Below are positions 39,542 through 50,546 of a stretch of 64,000 nt of DNA, one piece after another. The DNA lies in NCBI RefSeq assembly GCF_001761485.1, contig NC_090771.1:992001-1056000 (forward strand), read 5' to 3'. Position 1 is the first letter of the stretch. Each line of letters opens with the position of its first letter. Position numbers and translations under genes: made by a program. Origin of the DNA: Yarrowia lipolytica (Eukaryota; Ascomycota; Dipodascomycetes; Dipodascales). Below the pieces are notes generated by a model. The model did no database searches and was not told where the DNA came from. It saw only the letters and a program-made list of their open reading frames with translations.

Positions 39542-42085
39542 CCAATAGTGAACTTTTGTACAAGGTAATATTTGTCCGAGTACAGTACAGTAAGTGGAGT
39601 AATGTCCTGAGTCACGTGATAAAACAAGAGTGTTCGTCAACATCTCATCATATGATCAACGTCAAGAGTTCAAGCACATCACGTGATCAACCTATCTGCC
39701 TGCCACCCAACTGAATACTCTTTTCCGGTCCATCGATCCCAGTTTCATATTCGCTCGAGTATATGTAGACTGCAATACGCAAGTCACGTGGTTTAATGAT
39801 ATTACACAACAAGTCACGTGGTCAAATGATATCATACAACTAATCACGTGACCAAGTGACTTTATAGAACTAATCACATGACCTGGTTTAGTCCCACCAA
39901 CGACCCGACCTGGGTTTTTGACAGATACGGAAAAATACTTCTCCACTGGGGGCTGAAACAACAGAGACTTTCAAAGAGTTGACCAAAACAATATGTTCGT
40001 TTAGTTCATGAAAAGTAGCAACTCTCCAAAGTCCAAAGCTATCTTGAGTGCTCTGGTATTGACATCTTCATGCTCCTTTAAGTACTCGCTCGTAGTAAAC
40101 AGTCAAGTTCAGTGAGTTTCAAATGGTGCCCAATAAGTTGGAATCAACTGAAAAAGTATTTTAAACCCTTTCTTATACATTCCAGACTACTTGTGTCTCA
40201 AATTTGCGTGTTTTTTGTTTTGTTTTATTTGTTTTGTATTCTTTCGAATCTTCTCAGAATGACTTCAACTTTTGCAGTAATGACAGGATTGGAATGATTC
40301 AAACTGGTAACAGATATTACAATATCTATAAATAATACCATGAACTGATTCCCGTCGTTAGATGCCTCCAATATTCTCAAATTGACACCCTTCTGCCCCA
40401 CGCCCTTCTGCCCTCAGGACACCAACCTAACTCCGCCAATAATGGTCTAATCACAATCGACTCTTTTGATTCCGCTATTAAAACTCCTACAAACAACTTT
40501 TATCATACTAGCCACCCTTCATTTCTTCGGCAATAGAGTAATTCGGATCCTTGAAACTTGTAATCTACATCAAAGTGCTCTCGAACACTACTGTGGTCGT
40601 CGTGTGATGATCTTCTTCGAGTCACGTAATTCACTCACGCGAAACGAGTCCATGAGATGTATCTTACTTGTGGTAAAAGTACTAGACTCACGTGACCTTC
40701 ACATATCTCGGCTGTTCAGTGGGTTGTTCTTGTACATACTGGAGTAGGGATGTCCTTAGAGAAGCGTCTTCAGAATTGTGTATAAAGTGGTAAAATAGCA
40801 ATGAAGGCTGAATCGGACACGCCCAAGCGATAACGACAATTCAGTGGTAATCACCTCCAGCTGATCCGACAGTGACCATCACCACTCACTGACTACACCG
40901 CCCTGCACTTCAGCTACGCGGCCTTAGTACCTCGTAAATCAGCGCTGACAATGGTCCATAAAACTGTCGTGAATGTCATGATAACTTCATGGACAAGTTC
41001 CAGAGACGCGGGAGATACTTTTAACCAACCTCCATGGTGCTACTGGATCATTTTTTGTCAAGTATTTTTCTCACAAATATATTCAAATTTCAACAAACTT
41101 CAACAAAGTATGTGGTACAATCAAAGCATCACAATTCGGTCAAAAAAGATTATATTTAAAATAAAAAGGCATGATCCTACTTCTCCAGTCCATTTCAATG
41201 GGTTTTCACTTTTTTTTCTAGAAAATCTTCCTTCTTGCTCCATTTGAAGACCCCCCAAAACACCACCCCCAGCCGTGCGGCTCGGAAATGATTTAGAGTT
41301 TTCGGTGTTACTTTTTTTTTTTTTTTTTTTTTTTTTTCTTTTCCGATATATAGGAACACTGACAACCTGCAAAGTGAGGGCAAGGCTTCAGTCTCGGTGA
41401 TGACGTAGTAAACGACACAAAAAACTTATACAATACTTGTATTACCCTATACTATTGTACTTGAATTACCCAATAGTACCGCACTTGATCATTAGTTGGT
41501 ATGTTGACAAAAATCTAACTGCAAGCATCATTCGACTCGACCGCCATTACTACCCCAGGGAGAAGTGAAAAGGAAAACTAATTGCATAGGTTTTCTTCAC
41601 ACAGCTTGCTTTATCAATTCTCAAGTACATTTTTTCTTTTATATTCTTCAATGGTTGCATGAGTGAAGTTCAGTGGTACAGTACTCCAAAGCCAGCTACA
41701 TACTGTGCATCACTGGTACACTGGTGGTACGTGATACTTGTAGCCCACTTTCAGTTAAATAATCAGCAATCAAATCTTTTCAAGTACATGTTTGGTAGAT
41801 TCACGCTTAGGTAGAGTCACGTGACTGGATTTTGGTCTCCCTTCAAGTGATGATAAGTAACCTGATAAACGAACTGACAAACGTCCTCAACATGCTTACT
41901 GGGGATACTCCAATCAACCTGAGTAACAGAAACAAGAACAATGGTCTTGTAGCACACAGATGGACCTCGTTTCGAGTCCATTCACGTGAAATCTTACAAC
42001 TGTGAACAGTGTCTTGAGCATGTCAGTCTCTAGAAATCCACCTGTAATTTGCCTGAAACACCCACCCACTGGCGCGGTTGTTGAG
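39542..42085. other. Intergenic region with repeats, no intact gene
   Basis: No intact gene in the 2.5 kb after OPT pseudogene 1. It holds the CACGTG array (39781-39890), further CACGTG sites (near 39616, 40691, 41819 and 41985) and a poly-T tract (41312-41338). Short frames only. Beyond it, up to the intact OPT gene, lie a possible wall-protein relic (42086-42448), a minisatellite (42791-42951) and a long A-run (43740-43755). Confidence 0.45.
39781..39890. repeat. Four 30-bp direct repeats, each with a CACGTG-type box
   Basis: Units begin at 39781, 39811, 39841 and 39871 (ARTCACGTGG/AATCACGTGACC/AATCACATGACC, then a variable AT-rich half ending ACAAC/AGAAC). The palindrome is kept in three units, with one base changed in the fourth, while the rest drifts. 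CACGTG is the site of Cbf1/Pho4-type bHLH factors; binding is inference. Confidence 0.8.
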
Positions 42086-42448
42086 CTACTCGTAGCAGAA
42101 ACCACGTGACAGGCCCCCCTTCACGTGAGTATATTCGAAGTCAACTTTCTCGAAATCGGCTATCCCGGTCCGATTCCGTCTGCGTCTCGAAACTGACGTG
42201 GATGGACCCATTCTTGAGATTTGGGGTATGTCGATGACTAAGCCATTCGAACAGGTGTATAAGTCACGTGTGGATTTGTCATAGAATTGGTAGTGTTTCG
42301 GATCATCTGTCAGTTTTATTTGGCCGTTTTTGTCACAAAAGCCATCATCAAGCTGTAGAATTCCGTTGCAGAGAGTATTAGGGAACAGTACAAGAGTCAC
42401 TAGGCCGTGGAATGTCGTGGAATGTCGTAGAGTGTCATGGAATGTCAT
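42086..42448 (-). pseudogene. Possible relic of a PIR/Cwp-type wall-protein C-terminal domain
   Basis: A 120-codon frame contains a block with the spacing Leu-x-Asp-Gly-x2-x-Asp-x2-Gly-Gln-Ile, then Tyr-Gln-Phe and Thr-Cys-Ser-Asn-Gly. This resembles the C-terminal Cys domain of PIR/Cwp1 wall proteins (Leu-x-Gly-Gly-Ile-Leu-Thr-Asp...Gln-Phe-Gln-Phe-Asp...Cys-x-Asn-Gly). No signal peptide or repeat region is found upstream and the end is basic and unlike the family, so it is probably a fragment. The similarity is weak and judged by eye. Confidence 0.2.
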
Positions 42449-42790
42449 GTGGAAGTGTGGATTCTTGTTTTCATCGACTGGATGGACTTGACTTGTTAGC
42501 CAACAGCGCCGTTTGCGGGGAGTGCGAGTGAGTATGGAATAACAGGACCATGGTGTTGAAGTAGGCGGACAAGGGGACCGTCTCTGCTATATTAGACATT
42601 ACGATTTTAATGGGAGTCACTCTACATAAAGCCCAGGGACACTGACGAAGTCCAGATTCTGCTGGAAACATGGACATGGACGGGCTGCGGACTCGTTCAC
42701 TTGATTCCTCAGTCAGATACACATCTCTGACGTAAAATTGGGAGTTCCAGACAACCCCAGACTAGTTGTACTTCTAAGCTGGAGAATTTG

Positions 42791-42951
42791 GAGCTCTAGA
42801 GTCGTCATTTTCAGCTCTAGAGTCGTCATTTTCTGCTCTAGAGTCGTCATTTTCAGCTCTAGAGTCGTCATTTTCAGCTCTAGAGTCGTCATTGTCAGCT
42901 CTTGTCGTCATTGTCAGCTCTTGTCGTCATTATCAGCTCTAGAGTCGTCAG
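42791..42951. repeat. 21-bp minisatellite, AGCTCTAGAGTCGTCATTTTC
   Basis: About eight head-to-tail units, five nearly perfect 21-mers followed by two shortened 15-bp units lacking the TAGAG part, then one more full unit. Non-coding location. Confidence 0.9.
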
Positions 42952-44066
42952 TAGTTTGGAGCTGCTCTGTACAACATGTGGTCAGATCGATAGCTCACCC
43001 CTCAACACTCGTAATCTCCCACTGCGTCACTATCTTCCCTCTAACAGCCCACTTGGTCAGCCGCGCGCCAGCCCTTGCTCCTATCTCTGCTATCTGGTGC
43101 CGTGTATGGCTGCTAAATAGTTTGCTAGGCTATTGCGGGTGAGTAATGGTATAGTACTGAAGTGAATAGTATTGACTACGACCGCCCTTTTTAACCACTG
43201 AACAGCCACACAAGTCGACCATCTCCACAAGACGACTCGCTACACCCCATAGAACTCCCCCATCGCCTTCCAGAACACACCACAAAACGGCCACCACCAC
43301 CCACAGGCAACTAGCGGATTAACCCAAATACCCCACAAGAGATGGGCCCAAAGATAACGCTTAGATAAGAGAAAAGTCTGTTATGTCCATGGTACTGTAC
43401 GTGCAGTCTCTTCGTCTCTTCGTCTCTTCTGTCCAACAAACATGTCCAATCAACATGTCTGACATAACGTCACCTCAATGTACGGTTTTCATATCCCCCA
43501 ACCGTCTCCTTTGTACCATCTGCCCACAAACTCCAGAACTGACCAGAGTTATTCGTGTATTGACTTTGATGTGATTGTGTAGGCCATCTATGGAGGGCGG
43601 AATAGACAAATGGATCTGTATTGACCAACATCGTACTACTACCTTTGTACGAGTGCTCGTATTTTCCTATCGGTACGGCACCAAAGCCAGATGGTATCTG
43701 TAAGCGTTCACAAAGGTCCAAAGGTCAACGCAAAAACACAACAAAAAAAAAAAAAAGGTTTAGCGAGAAAAACGGTTGATGGGCTTGGCACTTGGCGTTC
43801 TTGGCGATTTGGACTGGTGGGGGAGGTGGAACGATAGATACAAAATGAGGAACGTCAACCGTATGTACAAAGGACTTCTTTCCCCATCCCGCACTCCCTC
43901 AAGTCGACTTATCTGTGAACTTTCAAACGATGGCGATAAGCAAAGTGAAAGGGGGTGTGGGTTTCATGATAGTGTTTCTCGGAGCGTTTTCAGCATGCAT
44001 GAGTGGAGAGGTTGATATTGGTCTTTATCTGGCTGATTCTTCGTCTGATTTGGGCTTCTTCGTGTG

Positions 44067-44078
44067 TATATATATATC
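44067..44078 (+). promoter_or_regulatory. TATA element of the OPT transporter gene
   Basis: TATATATATATC lies about 45-55 bp upstream of the chosen ATG at 44122, supporting that start over the in-frame ATG at 43915. Confidence 0.45.
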
Positions 44079-44121
44079 CATTTCTCCGGTTGACTGCACT
44101 CATTCATCACACCCCCCTACC

Positions 44122-46812
44122 ATGCTCCGATTAAAACTGTTTGGAAAAGAAAAATCGTCCGAGGAGGAGGTGGAGACGGAGATTGGTGAGGTTTTGGACG
44201 TCTCGGACGTGCCGGAGATCTCTGAAATCCCCCCCGATGTAACTGAGTACGTTGCTCAGCAGCTGGGTACTCCTCCAAACGACGTGGACGGCTCATATCC
44301 CGCAGACGTTCTGTTTATGGCGGAGAAATTTCTGCTCATGTCCGAGAATGAGGCGATTGAAATTTGCACCCGCAACCTCAAGTATCATGAGTTTGACCCC
44401 AACTTCCGCGACTCGCATAAGGACTTGTTGGCGGAGTTGTTGAAGTCGTTCAACGGTTCCGGCGATCCCGATGAGGCCGCCTCAGACGAGAAAGACGAGA
44501 AAGACGAGAAAGACGACCTGGACCCGATTCAAAAATCCATGTTGCTTCGTTTCTGGGCTACTTTGTTCCACTGGTGGTCTCCGTACCCCGAAGTTCGCGC
44601 GGTGACAGACCCGTTTGACGACGACAGCCAGACGTGTTTGACCTGGCGGGTGTTGCTGCTGGGCACCATCTGGGTCGGAGTTGGCGCGTTTGTCAACCAG
44701 TTTTTCGATCCCCGACTGCCTGCAATCACCCTATCGGCTTCCGTTTGCCAACTACTGCTCTATCCCTCCGGACGATTGTTGCAATACTGTCTGCCGGACT
44801 GGGGGTTTTCCATTCGGGGCCACAGGTTCACACTGAACCCTGGCGAATGGTCGCAAAAGGAGCAACTTCTGGCCACGGTAATGGTCAATTGCGCCAACGG
44901 AACCCCCTACGTTGCTGAAAACATCTTCATTCAATACATGCCCATGTTCTACAACCAGAAATGGGCTGGAGGGTTCGGCTACGGCTTTTTGCTCATGCTG
45001 GTGACCCAGTTCATGGGATTTGGACTCGCTGGACTGCTCAGAAGAGTGGGAGTGTACCCGGTGATGGCAATGTGGCCCAGCATTCTGCCGACTCTGGCGG
45101 TCAACAAGGCTTTACTGGCCCCCAATCGAAAAGAATCAATCAACGGATGGACCATCACCCGATACCATTTCTTCTTTCTCGTTTTTCTAGCCTCCTTCCT
45201 TTACTTTTGGATCCCCAACTACCTGTGGACCGCCATTTCCACCTGGAACTGGATGACCTGGATCGCGCCCAATAACGCCGATCTGGCCATCGTCACGGGC
45301 TCCATCAGCGGAATGGGATACAACCCAATCCCCACCTTTGACTGGAATATGATGAACATGCTCATTTCGCCCATTCTCACCCCGCTCTACTCCTCCATGA
45401 ACCAGTATGTGGGCATGTTCGTGTCCGGACTCTTCATTCTGGCGGTGTTCTACACCAACAACAACTACACCAAATGGCTGCCCATCAACGATAACACCCT
45501 GTACGACAACACGGGAAACCCGTTCGACGTGACCAAGATTCTGACCAACTTCATTTTCGATGAATCCAAGTACAAAAAATACTCTCCGCCGTACTACTCG
45601 GCGGCTAACCTGGTGCTTTACGGCGCCTTCTTCGCCCTCTACCCCATGGCGTTTGTCTACTCGGTTCTGTGCTACTGGAAACAGATGGGCATCGCTCTGA
45701 GAGACACGTGGCTGTCGCTGCGGTACATCCACCGGTCCAACTATGAGGGTTTGGACGACGCCTTTTCGCGGATCCAGAAAAAACACAAGGAAGTGCCCGA
45801 TTGGTGGTTCTATGCCATTCTGCTCATCATGTTTGGACTGTCCATTGCACTGGTCGAACATTGGCCCACAGACACGCCGGTGTGGGTCATTGTGCTGTGT
45901 CTGGGAATGTGTCTTGTTTTCCTGCTGCCCTTCACGATTTTCTACTCCATTTCCGGAGTTCTTCTGACCCTCAACGTGCTGGGTGAACTGATCATCGGCT
46001 ATGCTCTGCCGGGCAAGTTTCAGGCCCTCAATACCACCAAGGCCCTCATGGTCCAGATTGCCGACCAGGCCATGAACTACACCACCGACCAGAAAACGAC
46101 CCATTACGCCCACCTGCCTCCCCGCAGCATCTTTATGATCCAGCTGTGGGCCACTCTGGTCAACGGACTGGTCTGCCTGGGGGTTTTGCAGTTCCAAATG
46201 TTCAGCGTCAAGGAGATTTGCACCAAACACAACTCCATGAAGTTCTCCTGCCCTAACGAAAACACCCTGTTCTCCGCCTCGGTCATCTGGGGAGTCATTG
46301 GCCCCAAGCGAATCTTCGACCACCAGTATCCGGTGCTCAAATGGATGTTTCTGCTGGGGGCAGGAGTCGGGCTGCTTTTCTGGGCCTTCCAGTACGGTCT
46401 TCCCATGGTGTTGGTCAAGAGATACCCCGCCAGCATCAAAAAGATCCTCCGGTATCAGCGAATCGTCTCCAAGGCCCATCCGCTCATTCTGTGCAGCGCC
46501 ATGCTCAGCTGGGCCCCTTACAACCTCAGTTATATGACTGGAGGCTTCTATCTCGCCATTCTCTTCAACTGGTACCTGAAAACCCGCTACCTGGAGTGGT
46601 GGAGAAAGTACGCCTATGTTTTCTCGTCGGGAATGGACACCGGAGTGGCTCTCAGCGCCATCGTCATCTTTTTTGCCGTGGAGTACAACGACTATGGTCT
46701 GAGTTGGTGGGGCAACAATGTCTCCAGTGCCGGAGTCGATGGCCAGGGTATTCCCATTCCTCCACTGCCGGATGTTGGCTATTTTGGTCCTGGTCCGGAT
46801 CATTATCCGTGA
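44122..46812 (+). CDS. OPT-family oligopeptide transporter, intact
   Basis: 896 residues from the ATG at 44122 (context CTACCATG, just after a TATA). The acidic cytosolic N-terminus of about 130 residues includes an Asp/Glu/Lys run. About 14-16 hydrophobic segments follow. OPT signatures: Thr-Leu-Asn-Pro-Gly-Glu-Trp-x2-Lys-Glu-Gln (the NPG/KEH motif), Ile-Pro-Asn-Tyr-Leu-Trp...Trp-Ile-Ala-Pro-Asn-Asn, and His-Leu-Pro-Pro-Arg-Ser-Ile-Phe (the CKIPPR-like motif). The C-terminus is Pro/Gly-rich. OPT proteins are proton-coupled plasma-membrane importers of tetra/pentapeptides, glutathione or metal-chelating peptides; the substrate cannot be assigned. It is the only intact member of a three-copy same-strand array (dead copies at 36791-39541 and 50547-52735). 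Such genes are usually nitrogen/sulfur-source regulated; this is not visible here. Confidence 0.92.
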   Translation: MLRLKLFGKEKSSEEEVETEIGEVLDVSDVPEISEIPPDVTEYVAQQLGTPPNDVDGSYPADVLFMAEKFLLMSENEAIEICTRNLKYHEFDPNFRDSHKDLLAELLKSFNGSGDPDEAASDEKDEKDEKDDLDPIQKSMLLRFWATLFHWWSPYPEVRAVTDPFDDDSQTCLTWRVLLLGTIWVGVGAFVNQFFDPRLPAITLSASVCQLLLYPSGRLLQYCLPDWGFSIRGHRFTLNPGEWSQKEQLLATVMVNCANGTPYVAENIFIQYMPMFYNQKWAGGFGYGFLLMLVTQFMGFGLAGLLRRVGVYPVMAMWPSILPTLAVNKALLAPNRKESINGWTITRYHFFFLVFLASFLYFWIPNYLWTAISTWNWMTWIAPNNADLAIVTGSISGMGYNPIPTFDWNMMNMLISPILTPLYSSMNQYVGMFVSGLFILAVFYTNNNYTKWLPINDNTLYDNTGNPFDVTKILTNFIFDESKYKKYSPPYYSAANLVLYGAFFALYPMAFVYSVLCYWKQMGIALRDTWLSLRYIHRSNYEGLDDAFSRIQKKHKEVPDWWFYAILLIMFGLSIALVEHWPTDTPVWVIVLCLGMCLVFLLPFTIFYSISGVLLTLNVLGELIIGYALPGKFQALNTTKALMVQIADQAMNYTTDQKTTHYAHLPPRSIFMIQLWATLVNGLVCLGVLQFQMFSVKEICTKHNSMKFSCPNENTLFSASVIWGVIGPKRIFDHQYPVLKWMFLLGAGVGLLFWAFQYGLPMVLVKRYPASIKKILRYQRIVSKAHPLILCSAMLSWAPYNLSYMTGGFYLAILFNWYLKTRYLEWWRKYAYVFSSGMDTGVALSAIVIFFAVEYNDYGLSWWGNNVSSAGVDGQGIPIPPLPDVGYFGPGPDHYP

Positions 46813-49111
46813 GACATTCTGTGTTTATCTAGTTATTGTATTTCTTCTTAGTATGTACCGTACTGTATAGACAGCTATTATCAGTACATGACTTCAATAT
46901 CAGCAGTAGCAATGACTCCTACATCTACAAGTTGACCAACTGGAGCCTCTAGAAATCAAGCCTCGACTTGGTGATTCATACGTGATAAATATGTGAACAT
47001 GATGACTCCTGAACTCGTGAATTGATTTCTGAATCACTCTGACCTCCGACACACGAAACTACCGGGCAAATGGAATTCCCTGACCTCTCATACACACCAA
47101 AATGACCCACTGCTACCATAGCTCATTCAAAGACTCTAAAATGCTCAATAACTGCTGTAACCAGCTCAATTGTGTACTCTGCTCTTCATGAGACGAGCAT
47201 GTATCTATCGTAACTCCATCAAGTAACGGAGTCCCGTAGCAGAGTCCTGAATACGGGTCTTGTCGTTCCGGGGGCCGCGGAACCTCCAAGTCGTACCACT
47301 TGCAACATTTCGTCATTTCGCTTCTCTCCCGTAAATGTATCGACTGTAGACAGGTACAGCATAGGCAGGTAGAACCCGTTGCTGACGCAGGAGTCGTCCA
47401 AGATTGAGATCTGAACTTGCAGGTCATGTTCTTCTGAAGATGGCGGACTACAGTATGTACTTGTAGCTACTCACATGGCTATCCAATCAGTTCAGCTGAC
47501 ACACTCTCAAACGCATGCTGGGGAGAGTAAGTGCAAGTTTGTATGCCGCGACACCGATAAACCAGACTCTTCTTTATCAGAGAGACTCATCAGAGGAGTC
47601 TCCGCACCCTGGACCGACTTCAGCTGAGTAGTTTTTGGGCCTCAGAATGGAAACTAGTGGTTTGTCACTCTCGTCGAGGTTTTTCCAGTCAACAGTTACT
47701 CACTAGTCCAATGGCTCTTTGATCTCAGCGGAAGACAACCAGATGGCCAATTCACTACAAATAAATACAAAAACTTCATCAATTGTCTCCATTATTATCA
47801 AGGATTCCACTGATTATTATATTGTTTTATTAATCACCTCGTATCATACAAAAACACCCAGATGTTTCTATCTTGTTTGGACATGGTGTGACTGGATCCA
47901 TTCAGTTTAGAACTATTATACAGTGAAAAATACTATAAGAAGTACACCAATCTACTCCCTATATCGTCTTTATTCCATCTATATACTAATATTTACCACA
48001 TGTCATAACAATATGCTGATATATTTGCACTGAGCTCTCGCATCAGGCGGTATCGGTCTCGTAGGTGGATTTACCATCACAAACGGAACCAAGTCTCCGT
48101 TCAGCGAGGATTAATCTGTCTAAATATAACTAAATTCTTTAAACACCAAAGTCTTTGGATATTTTTGTGTTTAATGACTTTGATCGACTTGACTGCAATC
48201 GATCCGGTTCTTTTTTTTTTTCGGTTCTAGTTAGTCTTACTTGAGCCGCTTTACCTGTATTACTGTAGCTTTAAGTATTAGACCAACTAATTAGAATGAC
48301 GGATTGCGACTAATATGCAGATAATCAGATATAATTGCAAGTTATATAAAAGAATTGTGAACAGGCCATATATCAGTTAGTTTTGGTGTCTTCCCCCTTT
48401 CGCATCATAGATATTGAACCCTCAGCAGACTTTTTTTTCAACAAGTTCCAACAAACATCTCAACTAAAAAAGTGGACAGGCACAATACTTGGCAGTACAA
48501 CGAGTGGTCAGTTTGAAGTGCTCTAGGCACTATTTGGGCACTATTTTTGGCAAAATCAGACCATTTCAAGAACAAATATCTACTGACGACTTTCTATCTC
48601 CCTGGTATGTCTTCGTGGACCCAAGTGGTGTTAAAACCTGAAATTTACCAGAGTCCTCTGGGGCCAAAGTGGAAAATGTGAAGATAGGTAGTCGATCTAG
48701 CACTACCGACAAAGCCAACAAAGAGCGCCAACATGCTTCAAATGAAACAACTCTTTCTCTAGCGAACATTCACATCTCTACAGAGACCTTGATCGGCCTA
48801 CATACGGGGATGAGTTATCATTCAATGTAAACTGCTCATGGTATTATTTGCAACGTCTCAGAATAGCTGTCTAACTGCTGTCTCTTTGGGACAAACTCAC
48901 CCGCCATCTTTTAATTCCCTGTCATCCATATAATGGCATTGATACGTTATCTCCAAAGCCAACTTGGAGTTTGGAAAACGCAAGCGGTTTGAAGATGTGG
49001 GGGATATTTTCAGATAAAAAAGATAAAAAAGCGACCAGAAGAGTCCTAGAGCAGATACGGTGTCACTTTAACTCTTTTAGGGTCACATGAACCCTCATAC
49101 GAGTCGACTCG
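46813..49111. other. Intergenic region, no supported gene
   Basis: About 2.3 kb. A 67-codon - strand frame (47316 to 47113) has Cys-Cys and a Trp/Leu-rich helical end, but no support from context or homologues. AT-rich palindromic patches occur at 47740-48400. No RNA gene recognised. Confidence 0.45.
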
Positions 49112-49610
49112 GTGATGGATAATCCCCACCATCAGATGGACGACTGGATGGATAAAATGGAGATGATCCAAGGCGAAATCCAGGACAGAGTGGTGGAATT
49201 GCAGCGGTTACAAGAATCCAGGGTCAACAAACACAGCAGCAAAGTCAAAGTGAAGAAGGGACACCTGGTAGTATCCCATCGTAAGACTTACTGCAACAAG
49301 GGCGAAGATTCCAAGACGTGTATTTCGGACCCTACCGGCTAGAAGAACAAGTCGGAGACAAGGCATTCAAGACTGCGCGCTTCTTCCCGAGTTGAGACGC
49401 CATCTAACAATCAATGTGGAATTCTTGCGAACGGGACGTGCATCTTATCGACCCACCAGTACACGAGGTTCGACAACTAGCCAACCAGGACTCTATTAAG
49501 AGGTTTGTGGGGTTCGACGATGAACGTGACGAAGCACCATGTACATGGGAAGGCTACCATTCCCAACTAGCGACACTGGTTCCCAAACACGTGTTGTAAA
49601 ATATGGACAA
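49112..49610 (+). mobile_element. Small Ty3/gypsy-type fossil: integrase C-terminal region
   Basis: Short blocks on the + strand resemble the C-terminal end of a gypsy-type integrase, including a GPY/F-type segment near 49330, and possibly a chromodomain-like tail near 49500-49599. Only this tail remains; no LTR, RT or gag is seen next to it. The fragment is broken, with a few breaks, and appears old. It could come from the same family as the element at 34-36.5 kb, which lacks this part. Confidence 0.55.
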
Positions 49611-50546
49611 AAACCGATTCGTACAACTGATGGAGGACTGGGGATGATGGTAAGCATTTCACAAGCACGTCAAACTGGAAGAGAGACAGCAGAAGTAGTA
49701 ACATTCAAATAGACGCCTTTCCCAATCACATGTCTTTTCTATCATTTGGTAACAGCAATTGTTAGCCTTGAAGCAATATTTGCACGGAGGTGAAAGTAAT
49801 ACCAGGCGATTCGGGGCTCTTCGCTCCAGTAACCTTTCCCTTCTCTCTCCACGACACCATCTACAGAATGTCTACAAGAACAAATATGACAAACATATAC
49901 AAGATGTTTTAAAGTAGCTTACCTGCGAGAGAGAGCGACAATTGTATACCGTCTCATTAACGATCCATGTTAGCCACAATTTCGAAATCTCATCAATAGA
50001 ATATGTACAGTACATACTGTAGGTACATGTAGCTCCATGTTTGAGCACGGCACCAGGCAAGAGCGCTCCGATATGCATTATCGAGTTCTTCATTCCTGAG
50101 GAACGGCACGCAAGGTTCCTAGTCCGAGCAGCCCATGATACTAAGTCGCTAAATCGCCAAAGTCGCTAAATCGGTGATCGACAAACTCGTTTTTTCGAAA
50201 TTGATGATTTAGAATCGTCCAAGAACACCCTATACTTATCTGTGATTCGCAAATTAACCAGGAAACGCGAAAGTCCTTCCTAAACAACATGGTCTCGAGC
50301 CGTGCCAACTCTCATCGATTTTAGCGGGGCCGTACTCGCATATCACATGCGTACTATGCTTTAGCGATGTGCATGGAACATGCCATGTGCATGTAGATTA
50401 ACTTTAATTTGTTTATCTCCAAATATGCAGAAGGGATACGGGCTCCCCAGGGCGCCGTGAGAATGACCATCATAGAGATTGTCATCACATATATATGGGG
50501 GTTGTATTTGCCTCCATTCGATTACCATTCGATTATCGCACCGGAA
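49611..50546. other. Intergenic region before OPT pseudogene 2
   Basis: No gene seen. TATATATGGGG near 50489 is probably the old promoter of the dead OPT copy. Confidence 0.45.

Noticed and set aside
42791-42951. CRISPR-like array
   Set aside because: Head-to-tail minisatellite without spacers, in a eukaryotic context.
45187-46803. 538-codon - strand frame opposite the intact OPT gene
   Set aside because: Antisense shadow of a conserved transporter; no domain of its own.
47113-47427. 104-codon - strand frame with Cys-Cys and a Leu/Trp-rich end
   Set aside because: Somewhat protein-like, but no homologous domain, promoter or neighbour supports it.
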